From Faecalibacterium sp. I4-1-79 (GTDB lineage Bacteria > Bacillota > Clostridia > Oscillospirales > Ruminococcaceae): a stretch of 64,000 nucleotides of DNA. Location of the stretch: NCBI RefSeq assembly GCF_023347235.1, contig NZ_CP094467.1, positions 620,001 to 684,000 of the forward strand, written 5' to 3'. Positions 41,939-50,000 of this stretch are shown here, in pieces (the first letter of the stretch is position 1; every line of letters begins with the position of its first letter). A model generated the notes under the pieces. It saw nothing but the letters and a program-made list of their open reading frames with translations. It ran no database searches and was not told where the DNA came from. The translations under genes were made by a program, and so were the position numbers.

Positions 41939-42475
41939 TTACAGCAGCCACATTCCGGCACAGCCCAGCGCAAAGCCCAGTGCAAAGCCGCACACCACGT
42001 CCCGCACATGATGCACCCCGGTGAGCACCCGCAGGCAGCAGATGAGCAGGGCAATGCCCACCATCACGCAGCCCGCAGCGGGGTAGAAATACAGCCACAC
42101 CGCCGCCAGCACGGCGGCGCTCAGCGCGTGGCGGGAGGGCATGGAGTGCCCCCGGCTCTCCTTTGCCACCAGCGGGGTGAAGCCGGGCTGCTCGTAGGGG
42201 CGGGGGAAGTGCAGCCGACTGCGCAGCAGCGTGCCGCCCCAGAACACCAGCCCCGGCACAAAGACGGAACGGGCGATGAGCACCATAAAGTCCAGCGAGG
42301 CCTGCTTCTGGGTGAGGAACAGCCGCGAGAGCCGGACGTTCAGCAGGCACAGCAGCACCGGATAGCACACAAAGGGCACCAGCGGCAGCCACCGGTCCAG
42401 AAAAACGACCAGCCGTTTTACAGCCGGATGGTTGCTGAACCAGTGATAGATGGGCTTATACTGTTCTGCGGTCAA
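41939..42475 (-). CDS. PAP2 family membrane phosphatase
   Basis: The 178-aa protein has about five TM helices and the three phosphatase motifs: SRLHFPRP (KxxxxxxRP-like), GHSMPSRHA (PSGH with Arg for Gly) and RVLTGVHHVRDV (SRxxxxxHxxxD-like, catalytic His). It probably dephosphorylates a lipid pyrophosphate such as undecaprenyl-PP or phosphatidate at the membrane. Translation starts at TTG 42475 behind a strong AGGAGGTGA. It lies 28 nt downstream of the DUF1643 gene on the same strand. Confidence 0.85.
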   Translation of the reverse strand: MTAEQYKPIYHWFSNHPAVKRLVVFLDRWLPLVPFVCYPVLLCLLNVRLSRLFLTQKQASLDFMVLIARSVFVPGLVFWGGTLLRSRLHFPRPYEQPGFTPLVAKESRGHSMPSRHALSAAVLAAVWLYFYPAAGCVMVGIALLICCLRVLTGVHHVRDVVCGFALGFALGCAGMWLL

Positions 42476-42503
42476 AGCAGGTCACCTCCTGTCGGGGCGG
42501 ACA

Positions 42504-43067
42504 TCAGAAGCAGGTGTCCAGATAGTTTTCCACATCAAAGGGCTCCGGGGTGGAATCCTTGCGCAGGTACAGCGGGTGGTGCGGGTGCCCCTTTTTGCTG
42601 CGCTTGCCAAAGGTGACCCACGGGATCTCCCGCTCCCGCGTCAGGGCTACCATCTCCCGCATCAGGCCGGGCAGGTAGTCCCGCTTTTCGATCAGGGTGC
42701 CCCATGCCGCCCACATGGTGGGCTCGGTCTGCGCCAGCACGGCCTGCAGCCAGCGCAGGTTTTCATCGCACAGGGCGCGGTCGGGGGTTTTGTCCATATC
42801 GTTGGGGTCGGTGGCACGCTGGGGGTAGACGTTGAACATGATCCAGCTGTCAAAGCCGTTGGCGGCGGCCAGACGCTCCACGCTTTTTAAGGTGGGGTCC
42901 AGCGCGCCGGGCTGGGCGGTGCTGGGGTTGATGCCGATGCACACCAGCGGGTGCCTGCCCACCCGCCCCAGAACATAACGGTAGCTTTGGTAGGTGTGGG
43001 GCTCGTAATACCAGACGCCGCCGGCGTATTCGCCCGCCTTGAGCACGGGCAGAGAAACTGTCTGCAT
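42504..43067 (-). CDS. DUF1643 domain protein
   Basis: The 187-aa protein has the DUF1643 pattern: LVCIGINPSTA near residue 42, DPTLKSVERLAAANGFDSWIMFNVYPQRATDP and a conserved WGTLIEKRDYL block. The family is widespread, small and of unknown biochemical role; it is sometimes carried on mobile elements. The ATG is preceded by AGGAG. It probably shares a transcript with the PAP2 gene downstream. Confidence 0.85.
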   Translation of the reverse strand: MQTVSLPVLKAGEYAGGVWYYEPHTYQSYRYVLGRVGRHPLVCIGINPSTAQPGALDPTLKSVERLAAANGFDSWIMFNVYPQRATDPNDMDKTPDRALCDENLRWLQAVLAQTEPTMWAAWGTLIEKRDYLPGLMREMVALTREREIPWVTFGKRSKKGHPHHPLYLRKDSTPEPFDVENYLDTCF

Positions 43068-43174
43068 GATAGTAAACTCCTGTCGGTTTTGAATAGCATT
43101 CTTATCGTACCTGAATCTACCGGGAAAATCAACAGTTTTAGCCCTAAAATACTGCCTTATTTCTGTTTTTGTGG

Positions 43175-43180
43175 TATACT
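43175..43180 (+). promoter_or_regulatory. Extended -10 promoter before the ParB-like/BMP gene
   Basis: TGG-TATACT is a good extended -10; the -35 region (CTGCCT, 43152) is weak. It lies 67 nt before the ATG at 43247. Confidence 0.5.
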
Positions 43181-43246
43181 GGGGGTGTTCCGGTGCGGCA
43201 GGGGGACTGCGGCACCGCGCTTCGCTTACAGAAAAAAGGAGTTCTT

Positions 43247-45178
43247 ATGCTGGAAGATTATAAAAGTGCACTGCGCGCAGGGCAGCGCGCCTATCGTGCC
43301 CGCATAGCCCGCGGCCAGTCGCCCTATCTGGCTGTTCTGGACGATGTGCTCAAGGGCGTGGATATTGTGGCGCAGGAGCCGCTGGGGCTTGTGGAGATCC
43401 CGTCGGATAGCCTTGTGGGCACTAAGACCAGCGGACGGCATACCGCCTTTTCGTATGACTTTATGCCCTTGCTGGAGCCGGATACCGAGTTTGCCGCCAA
43501 GTGGTCGAACCTGTGCGACGCGCATCTGGAAGAGGGCATCCATACCCCCATCATCGCCTTTGAGTACATGAACCGGTTCTATGTGCAGGAGGGCAACAAG
43601 CGGGTCTCGGTGCTCAAGTATTACGGCGCCGTCAAGATCCCGGGCACGGTCACACGGCTTATCCCTGCTCGCACAGATGACCTTGAGAATAAGATCTACT
43701 ACGAGTTTCTGGATTTCTATAAGCTGTCCAAAGTGAACTATGTGCATTTCTCCAAGCTGGGCGGCTACAGCAAGCTGCAGACGCTGGTGTGCAAGGCCAG
43801 CGGCGAGGCATGGTCGGAGGACGACCGGCTGAACTTTGCCTCCTTCTACACCATGTTCCACCAGCAGTTCGAAGCCTTGGGCGGCAGATCCCTGGGGCTG
43901 ACCACCGGCGATGCGCTGCTGGTGTATCTGTCGGTGTACCGCTACTCCGACACTTACGACGCCACCCCGGCGCAGGTGCGGCAGAACCTGGAAAAGCTGT
44001 GGAACGAGGTGAAGGTGCTTACCGAGCCCCACGGCGTGGAGCTTTCGCTGGACCCGCCCAAGAGTCCCGCAGAGCCGCTGCTGTCCAAGCTGAATATCTT
44101 CAGCCCCAGCAAGCAGCCCAGCGAGCTGCGGGTGGCATTTATCCACGAGTACAACGCCAAGATCAGCGCGTGGGTACGCGCGCATGACGAGGGACGCGAG
44201 GCGCTGGCCAAGGTTTTCCCGGACAAGGTGTATATCAGCTGCTACGAGGATGTGAACCCGGAGGTGGACGCGGAGCAGGTGCTGGAGGAAGTAGCCCACA
44301 ACAATGCGGACGTGGTGTTCGCCACCAGCGTGCGGATGTACAACGCCTGCCTGAAGGTGGCGGCGCAACACCCCAAGACCCGCATCCTGAACTGCTCGCT
44401 GAACGCGCCGCACCCGCTGGTGCGCACCTACTACCCCCGCACCTATGAGGTGACCTATCTGCTGGGCATGCTGGCCGGTATCATGACCAAGACAGGGCAC
44501 ATCGGTTATGTGGCGGCAAACCCCGTGTACGGCGTGCCCGCGGCGATCAACGCTTTTGCACAGGGACTGAAGAGTGTACGCCCGGCGGGACGCATCTGGC
44601 TGCGCTGGGCCTGCCTGAACGATGCAGCCCACCCGCTGGATTTTGCTGACTGCCCGGAGATCGACATGGTCTACGCCCGGGACAGCCGGGAGCCTGCCAA
44701 CACCCACCGGGACTATGGTCTGTGCCGCAAGCTGCCGGACGGCAGCCTGCAGCCGCTGGGTCTGCCGATCTGGCGGTGGGATACCTTCTATGTGGAGATC
44801 GTGCGCTCTATCTTTGACGGCAGCTGGGACAATGCAGCCACCACCCGCGCAGTGAACTACTGGTGGGGGCTGCGCAGCGGCGCAGAGGATCTGGAGTATC
44901 AGGAAACACTGCCCAGCGGTACGCGGCAGCTGCTGGATCTGCTGGAAACACTGCAGGGCTCGGACAATGTGCACATCTTCCCGGAAAAGCTGTATGATAA
45001 CGAGGACAACCTGCACTCCCCGGAGAATAGAGTTTACAGCCCCAAAGAACTGATGGAGATGGATTGGCTGGATGCCTGTGTACACGGCAAGCTGCCCCAT
45101 TACGATGAACTGGACGTCAAGACCCGTACCGTGCTGGCGATCAACGGACTGGACAACGTAAAGGGTCTGGAGAAATGA
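43247..45178 (+). CDS. Cytoplasmic fusion: ParB-like domain plus BMP/PnrA-type ligand-binding domain
   Basis: The 643-aa protein has no signal peptide or TM helix. Residues ~45-145 look like a ParB/sulfiredoxin-fold region: IIAFEYMNRFYVQEGNKRVSV matches the YxVxDGNHRV core. Residues ~290-620 look like a BMP family basic-membrane-lipoprotein/PnrA periplasmic-binding domain: RVAFIHEYNAKISAW, NNADVVFATS, YYPRTYEVTYLLGMLAG and GHIGYVAANPVYGVP. The combination suggests a soluble nucleoside- or ligand-responsive protein instead of an importer component. AAAGGAG precedes ATG 43247; the longer frame from 43169 overlaps the promoter. Its stop overlaps the metallophosphoesterase start (ATGA), so both act together. 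Confidence 0.7.
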   Translation: MLEDYKSALRAGQRAYRARIARGQSPYLAVLDDVLKGVDIVAQEPLGLVEIPSDSLVGTKTSGRHTAFSYDFMPLLEPDTEFAAKWSNLCDAHLEEGIHTPIIAFEYMNRFYVQEGNKRVSVLKYYGAVKIPGTVTRLIPARTDDLENKIYYEFLDFYKLSKVNYVHFSKLGGYSKLQTLVCKASGEAWSEDDRLNFASFYTMFHQQFEALGGRSLGLTTGDALLVYLSVYRYSDTYDATPAQVRQNLEKLWNEVKVLTEPHGVELSLDPPKSPAEPLLSKLNIFSPSKQPSELRVAFIHEYNAKISAWVRAHDEGREALAKVFPDKVYISCYEDVNPEVDAEQVLEEVAHNNADVVFATSVRMYNACLKVAAQHPKTRILNCSLNAPHPLVRTYYPRTYEVTYLLGMLAGIMTKTGHIGYVAANPVYGVPAAINAFAQGLKSVRPAGRIWLRWACLNDAAHPLDFADCPEIDMVYARDSREPANTHRDYGLCRKLPDGSLQPLGLPIWRWDTFYVEIVRSIFDGSWDNAATTRAVNYWWGLRSGAEDLEYQETLPSGTRQLLDLLETLQGSDNVHIFPEKLYDNEDNLHSPENRVYSPKELMEMDWLDACVHGKLPHYDELDVKTRTVLAINGLDNVKGLEK

Positions 45179-45864
45179 GCCGGCCTGACCAGAAAAGAAT
45201 GGAGCATACGAACGTGAAAATTCTTGCTATCTCAGATGTCCCGTCCAAGGCGCTGTGGGACTATGACACCCGTGCCCGGCTGGAAGGCATCGACCTGATC
45301 CTCTCCTGCGGGGATCTGCCTAAAAAGTATCTGGAATATCTCACAAACTTTACCGCTGCGCCCATCCTGTATGTGCACGGCAACCACGACGGCAGCTACC
45401 AGACCCAGGGCGAGCCCGGCGGCTGCATCTGCGTGGACGATCAGGTGTACACATGGAAGGGTCTGCGCATCATGGGGCTTGGGGGCTGTCAGCGCTATAA
45501 TAAAGAGGATACCTATCAGTACACCGAGAAGGCCATGCGCCGCCGTGTGCACAAGCTGGAGCATCAGGCGCACAAAAGGGGCGGCATCGACCTGCTGCTG
45601 ACCCACGCCCCGGCCAAAGGGCTGAACGATGGGGACGACTGTGCCCACAGGGGCTTTGCGTGCTTCAACGAGATTTTGGACGAGTACCAGCCTAAATGGT
45701 TCATCCACGGGCACGTACACCTGAATTACGATGCAAAGCTGCCCCGGGTATGCACCCGCGGCAACACCACCGTGATCAACGCCACCGAGCGCTATGTATT
45801 CGAGATCCCGGACCCGGACCCGGCCGAGGAGCGTAAGACCCTTTGGCGGATGCTGGGGTTCTGA
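45175..45864 (+). CDS. Metallophosphoesterase
   Basis: The calcineurin-like phosphoesterase shows VKILAISDVP, SCGDLPKKYLEY (GD box), VHGNHDGSY (GNHD), LLTHAPAKG (H) and HGHVHLNYD (GHxH), a full dimetal site. Such enzymes hydrolyse phosphomono- or diesters, including cyclic nucleotides; the substrate is unknown. The ATG at 45175 overlaps the previous stop by translational coupling (229 aa); ATG 45199 or GTG 45214 (start of the conserved VKILAIS) are also possible. It ends in a terminator. Confidence 0.88.
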   Translation: MSRPDQKRMEHTNVKILAISDVPSKALWDYDTRARLEGIDLILSCGDLPKKYLEYLTNFTAAPILYVHGNHDGSYQTQGEPGGCICVDDQVYTWKGLRIMGLGGCQRYNKEDTYQYTEKAMRRRVHKLEHQAHKRGGIDLLLTHAPAKGLNDGDDCAHRGFACFNEILDEYQPKWFIHGHVHLNYDAKLPRVCTRGNTTVINATERYVFEIPDPDPAEERKTLWRMLGF

Positions 45865-45879
45865 GCCGCTGCCTATGCA

Positions 45880-45916
45880 AAAAAAGACACCGCACAGCTG
45901 TGCGGTGTCTTTTTTT
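45880..45916. terminator. Bidirectional terminator after the metallophosphoesterase gene
   Basis: A perfect stem AAAAGACACCGCACAG / CTGTGCGGTGTCTTTT with T runs on both strands. Confidence 0.9.
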
Positions 45917-45988
45917 GTTGATGGAACCTTATTGTGGGAATGGCAGGCGCGGCAGCAGTGCGGTGCTGCCTGCGGCTCTGTGAAAAAA

Positions 45989-46279
45989 TTACAGATCCAG
46001 TTTGCCGGAGAACTTGTTGATGACGTAGTAAGCTGCGCCCTCTTCGGGCTTGACGTACACCTTGCAGGACTGTACGCCGACCTTGTGGGTGGTGCGGTAG
46101 TCTGCCTTGGCGCGGTCAATGATGTCGGTGATGTTGTACTGCTCACCGCCCATCTCTACATACAGCTCAGGTGCCAGCGGCGGGCGGCCACGGCGGGCGG
46201 GAGCCTTGGTGGATTTGCGGGTCTTGCCCTCGGCAGCCGGAGCTTCGGCTGCGGGAGCAGAAACTTTCTTTTCAGGCAT
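45989..46279 (-). CDS. Small basic protein, DUF6465-like
   Basis: The 96-aa protein has a Lys/Ala/Pro-rich basic N-terminal half with an AT-hook-like RRGRPP, then a small folded domain (ELYVEMGGEQYNITDIIDRAK, SCKVYVKPEEGAAYYVINK). This layout resembles the DUF6465 proteins of Clostridia. It may bind nucleic acid, but this is inferred only from charge. The start at 46279 has GGAAGG upstream. Its promoter lies 160 nt upstream, leaving a long leader. Confidence 0.65.
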   Translation of the reverse strand: MPEKKVSAPAAEAPAAEGKTRKSTKAPARRGRPPLAPELYVEMGGEQYNITDIIDRAKADYRTTHKVGVQSCKVYVKPEEGAAYYVINKFSGKLDL

Positions 46280-46762
46280 GATGCATAACCTTCCTTCTGT
46301 ATTTGATCTGGTGCAGCGGGGCTGCACCGGCGGGCTCCAATGATTTATCGCAAGGCAGAAGCGGCGCGGGAAGCACAGACCCAGCTGCCTTATACGAACC
46401 GGTACGAAACTATTTGCGTAAAGAAGTTGAACCTATAATTATATAATATGTTTTTGAAATTCATTTGTAAAGCCTTTTTTGCAAAAAACATTGTAAAATC
46501 GGTAAGAAACGGCAGAATAAATGGCCGAAGCGGTATTTCAATACTTCTTTCCCGGGTATAGTACGACCTTTCGGCAAAACAGGCAGCCATTTTCGGGAAA
46601 GCTGGGCGACCCTGCGGGCACAAATACAGCGGGCAAAAACAATCTTCTGCGGGGGCAGAATAAGGTGGAATGGAACTGTCGGCAACGCAGGGGGCACAGC
46701 AAATAAAAAGCAGAAGCTGCCGCACAAAAAAAGAACCGCTCCATTTCCTGAGCGATATACCT
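46280..46762. other. Gene-free stretch upstream of the DUF6465-like gene
   Basis: It holds the long leader and promoter (46443-46471, minus) of the small basic protein, then AT-rich sequence with short spurious ORFs on both strands. No RNA or gene is recognised in 46480-46760. Confidence 0.6.
46443..46471 (-). promoter_or_regulatory. Promoter of the DUF6465-like gene
   Basis: Minus-strand TTTACA (46466-46471), 17-nt spacer, TATTAT (46443-46448). Confidence 0.7.
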
Positions 46763-46808
46763 GATCTGTACCCCTAATACTGGGTGTCCAGTATTAGGGG
46801 TACAGATC
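46763..46808. repeat. Tiny perfect inverted-repeat element flanked by GATC
   Basis: Two 17-bp arms (TGTACCCCTAATACTGG and its complement) around GTGT form a 38-bp unit at 46767-46804 with TG...CA tips, bordered on both sides by GATC. It resembles a minimal IS3-type end pair with a possible 4-bp target duplication; GATC is itself palindromic, so the duplication is not proven. Confidence 0.6.
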
Positions 46809-46960
46809 ACTGGTGGGCGATCTTGTTGGTGCGGTTATAGACAGCATCGTCATCCACGCTCTCGTTGATGCGCACGCCCCACAGGATGATGCTGGGATGA
46901 TTGCGGTTCTGCAAGATCATCTCTTGTAACATTGCACAGGCAGCGTCTTTCCATGCAGCA
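46806..46960 (-). pseudogene. Glycoside hydrolase family 2 gene remnant
   Basis: On the minus strand about 50 codons read AMLQEMILQNRNHPSIILW then GVRINESVDDDAVYNRTNK and stop at TGA on the border of the inverted repeat. NRNHPSIILWGVRINES is a hallmark of the GH2 TIM barrel next to the acid/base Asn-Glu. A normal GH2 gene has 600-1000 codons, so this is a scrap cut at its 3' side by the repeat element and lost upstream. Confidence 0.75.
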
Positions 46961-47010
46961 TAACCTCAAAGCTGTGAGCCTTTTTATTTGACTTGTCCCT
47001 TTCGCTGTTG

Positions 47011-47997
47011 TCACTCTGCCTGTATCTCCTCCACCAGCGGCAGATAGTCGGCGCAATGTTTCCGGTATAGCGGCTGCACCAGCTGCCGGAAGTTCTGCAT
47101 TTCTTCCTCGGGCAGCGGCAGCTCAAAGCAGCCGCCTGCAAGGGCTGCTTTGCGGGCAGCTGTTTCCTCCTGTGCCCAGAGCTGGCGCTCATACTGCGCC
47201 GATGCCCGGGCGCATGCCTGCAGGATCTGCCGGTATTCCTCCGGCAGTGCATCCCATGTGCGGCCGGAAGCCAGCTGCACTTCCGGTACGCGGCTATGCT
47301 CATCGGCCATATAGTACCGCGCCACCTTATAGTGCTCCATGGAATAGTAGGCCGGCCAGTTGTTTTCGGCGGCATCGATCTGCCCGGTCTCAAGCGCCGA
47401 GTATACGTCGCTATAAGCCGTGGTCTCCGGCACCGCACCCAGCAGGCGGATCATGTCGATCACGATCTGCGAGTTCTGCACGCGGATGGTCTTGCCCTGT
47501 AAATCGTTCAGGCTGTGCACCGGCTGACGGGCATAAAACGACCGGGCACCCGCGTCGTACCAGCTCAGGCCCACCCGTCCCTGCGCGGTAAAGTTCTGCA
47601 AAAACTCTGCTCCGATGCTGCCGTCCAGCACGCGCCACATGTGGTCGGCATCCCGGTAGAGATACGGCAGCAGCAGCACGTTGAGCCGGGGCAGATCGTC
47701 CGTGGCCACCGAGAGTGACACACGGGCAAAATCTACGCCGCCAATGGCAAGCTGTTCCCACACCTGCTGCTCCGAGCCGTACTCGCCGTTCGCCTTGACC
47801 TGAATGACCACCTTGCCCTCGGTCTGCTGCTGCACAAGGTCTGCAAAATACTGCGCGCCCTGCGTAGTGGGGTACCCGGCGGGCTGGTTGTCGGCATAGG
47901 TCAGCACATAGTCCGGTGTGGTCTGCGGCTTTGCGCCACAGCCTGCCAGCTGCAAGGCTGCAAAGCCCAGCCCGGCTAAAAAAGTCCGTCTGCGCAT
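47011..47997 (-). CDS. TRAP transporter substrate-binding lipoprotein DctP, second copy
   Basis: The 328-aa protein starts MRRRTFLAGLGFAALQLAGCG with a twin-Arg-like run and lipobox LAGC. The DctP fold is recognised by QGAQYFADLVQQQTEGKV, VQNSQIVIDMIRLLGAVPE and the TRAP signature SALETGQIDAAENNW with the carboxylate-binding Arg in the TIRVQNS strand. It binds an acidic solute, probably a sugar acid or dicarboxylate. GGGAGGG fixes the start at 47997. It lies behind dctM and a terminator, so it may be read at lower level or from its own promoter. Confidence 0.88.
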   Translation of the reverse strand: MRRRTFLAGLGFAALQLAGCGAKPQTTPDYVLTYADNQPAGYPTTQGAQYFADLVQQQTEGKVVIQVKANGEYGSEQQVWEQLAIGGVDFARVSLSVATDDLPRLNVLLLPYLYRDADHMWRVLDGSIGAEFLQNFTAQGRVGLSWYDAGARSFYARQPVHSLNDLQGKTIRVQNSQIVIDMIRLLGAVPETTAYSDVYSALETGQIDAAENNWPAYYSMEHYKVARYYMADEHSRVPEVQLASGRTWDALPEEYRQILQACARASAQYERQLWAQEETAARKAALAGGCFELPLPEEEMQNFRQLVQPLYRKHCADYLPLVEEIQAE

Positions 47998-48059
47998 GGT
48001 GTCTCCCTCCCTTTGCAGATAGTATAGCGCACAAGACTGCCTTTGTGCAAGAGACAAGA

Positions 48060-48098
48060 AAAGGCGGTGCCCGCCGCAAAGCAGGTACCGCCTTTTTA
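48060..48098. terminator. Terminator between dctM and the second dctP
   Basis: AAGGCGGT(GCC) pairs with (GGT)ACCGCCTT and T runs follow on both strands. Confidence 0.75.
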
Positions 48099-48129
48099 GA
48101 AAAAGAAGAATAAGAAGGGAATGTCTCAG

Positions 48130-49431
48130 TTACATCAGGCCCATTGCCTGCGGCAGTGCGGTAGACACTGCCGGGATAAAGGTGACCAGCAGCAGTCCGC
48201 CGATGATGGCCACATAGTACATAAGCATGTACGGCATGACCTTGGAAAGCGAGGTGCGGCCCACCTTGATGCCCACGAACAGTGCGTTGCCCACAGGCGG
48301 GGTGATGTTGCCGATGCACAGGTTATACACGAGGATCAGACCGAACTGGATGGTACTCATGCCAAAGCTCTGGCAGATGGGCAGAAACAGCGGGGTGAAG
48401 ATGAGGATGGCCGGGGTCACATCCATAAAGGTACCGGACACCAGCAGGATCACGTTCATGATGAGCAGGATGATGTACTTGTTGCTGGTCAGGCTCAGCA
48501 GGGCTGCTGCAACCGCATCCGGGATCTGCAAAAAGGCCATGACCCAGCCCAGAATGTTGGAAACACCCACAAGGAACACCACCATGCCGGACATCTTGGC
48601 AGAGTCCACGATGATCTTCCACAGGCTCTTCAGGTTGATGGAGCGGTAGCAGAAGGCAAGCACCAGTGCATAGACAACGGCAATGGCAGAGCCTTCGGTG
48701 GCAGAGAACACACCGCCGATGATGCCGCCGATGACCACGATGATCAGGGAGAGCGAAGGCAGGGCGCGCAGGGTGCAGACGCCGAGGTTTTTCCAGTCAA
48801 ATTTGCCGGGTGTGCCTTTATAGCCCAGCTTGACCGCCAGCAGCACGCCCACCACGCAGCAGCACAGTGCCCAGATGATGCCGGGGATGTAACCGGCCAT
48901 GAACAGCGCAGCCACAGAGGTGCCGCCGGACGCCAGAGAGTAGGTGATCAGGGCGTTGGACGGCGGGATCAGCAAACCGGAGCAGGAGGAAGCGGCGTTG
49001 GTGGCAGCGGTCACGGCGGGGTCGTAGCCCTGCTCGTCGGCACCGTCGCGGATCATGGAGCCAACAGCAGCAGCCGCAGCGGATGCAGAGCCGGAGATGG
49101 CACCGAACAGGGCGTTGGTGCCGATGTTGGTCACCAGCAGTGCGCCGGGCATCTTGCCCAGAATGGCCATGACGAAATCCACCAGACGCTTGGCGATGCC
49201 TCCCTGATTCATGATGTTGCCCGCCAGAATAAAGAACGGGATGGCGGTCAGGCTGAACTTGCTCATGCCCACAAAGGTGCGCTGGGCGGCGGTCAGCACG
49301 GCCACGTTCAGATCAATGGAAGAAAGGATGGCAGTCAGGGAAGAGACTGCAATGGCGTACGAGATAGGCACGCCGAGGAACAGCAGCACCAGCAGCACTG
49401 CCAGAATTACGAGTAACGCTTGAATTGCCAC
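48130..49431 (-). CDS. dctM: TRAP transporter large permease
   Basis: The 433-aa protein with about 12 TM helices shows the DctM hallmarks LTAIPFFILAGNIMNQGGIA, ALFGAISGSASAAAAAVGSMI and TPPVGNALFVG near the end. It is the sodium-driven translocating subunit. Translation starts at GTG 49431 with GGAGG overlapping the end of dctQ, and it works with DctQ and a DctP protein. Confidence 0.93.
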   Translation of the reverse strand: MAIQALLVILAVLLVLLFLGVPISYAIAVSSLTAILSSIDLNVAVLTAAQRTFVGMSKFSLTAIPFFILAGNIMNQGGIAKRLVDFVMAILGKMPGALLVTNIGTNALFGAISGSASAAAAAVGSMIRDGADEQGYDPAVTAATNAASSCSGLLIPPSNALITYSLASGGTSVAALFMAGYIPGIIWALCCCVVGVLLAVKLGYKGTPGKFDWKNLGVCTLRALPSLSLIIVVIGGIIGGVFSATEGSAIAVVYALVLAFCYRSINLKSLWKIIVDSAKMSGMVVFLVGVSNILGWVMAFLQIPDAVAAALLSLTSNKYIILLIMNVILLVSGTFMDVTPAILIFTPLFLPICQSFGMSTIQFGLILVYNLCIGNITPPVGNALFVGIKVGRTSLSKVMPYMLMYYVAIIGGLLLVTFIPAVSTALPQAMGLM

Positions 49432-49434
49432 AGC

Positions 49435-49989
49435 TTAGTCCTCCTTATTTTCCTTGTCGGCATCGGCAGCCATTTCGGCTTCCACCTTTGCAAAGTCTGC
49501 ATCCTCCGGGGTATCCAGACAGATGGAGCCGTTTGCAATGCCGATAATGTTCAGCACGGAATACACCAGAATGATCACGCCGCAGATGGGCATGACCCAG
49601 TAGAACACGCCCACGGCAACGCCCAGCGAGGAGGTCTGCTGTCCCATAGCCAGCTGGGACACCTGAAAACCGCCGAACACCAGAATGGTCGCGGAGAAGA
49701 GGAAGGCGATGACCTCGGCAAAGATGTGGAACGCCTTGCGCATGGTGGGGTTGAACCGGTCCACCAGCACGGGGATGTTCATGTGGCCGCGCTCGCCGGA
49801 GACGATGGTGGCACCCAGCATGGTGCTCCAGCCGAACAGATAACCCACCAGTTCCTCCGACCATGTGGAGGGAGAGTTGAAGATATAACGTACGATGACC
49901 TGATAGGTGGTCAGCACCACCATGACCGTCATGCTCAGACCTGCCAGCAGGTTGAGCACCTTGTTCAGGGTATTTCTCAGTTTTTCCAT
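49435..49989 (-). CDS. dctQ: TRAP transporter small permease
   Basis: The 184-aa protein has four TM helices; TYQVIVRYIFNSPSTWSEELVGYLF is the typical DctQ TM2 motif. An acidic C-terminal tail follows. GAGGAGG precedes the ATG, 11 nt after the dctP stop, in the order dctP-dctQ-dctM. It is the accessory membrane subunit of the importer. Confidence 0.92.
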   Translation of the reverse strand: MEKLRNTLNKVLNLLAGLSMTVMVVLTTYQVIVRYIFNSPSTWSEELVGYLFGWSTMLGATIVSGERGHMNIPVLVDRFNPTMRKAFHIFAEVIAFLFSATILVFGGFQVSQLAMGQQTSSLGVAVGVFYWVMPICGVIILVYSVLNIIGIANGSICLDTPEDADFAKVEAEMAADADKENKED

Positions 49990-50000
49990 GATGCTCCTCC

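Noticed and set aside
48121-49416. 431-codon plus-strand ORF opposite dctM
   Set aside because: His/Gln/Asp-rich antisense frame of a well conserved transporter gene; no independent support.
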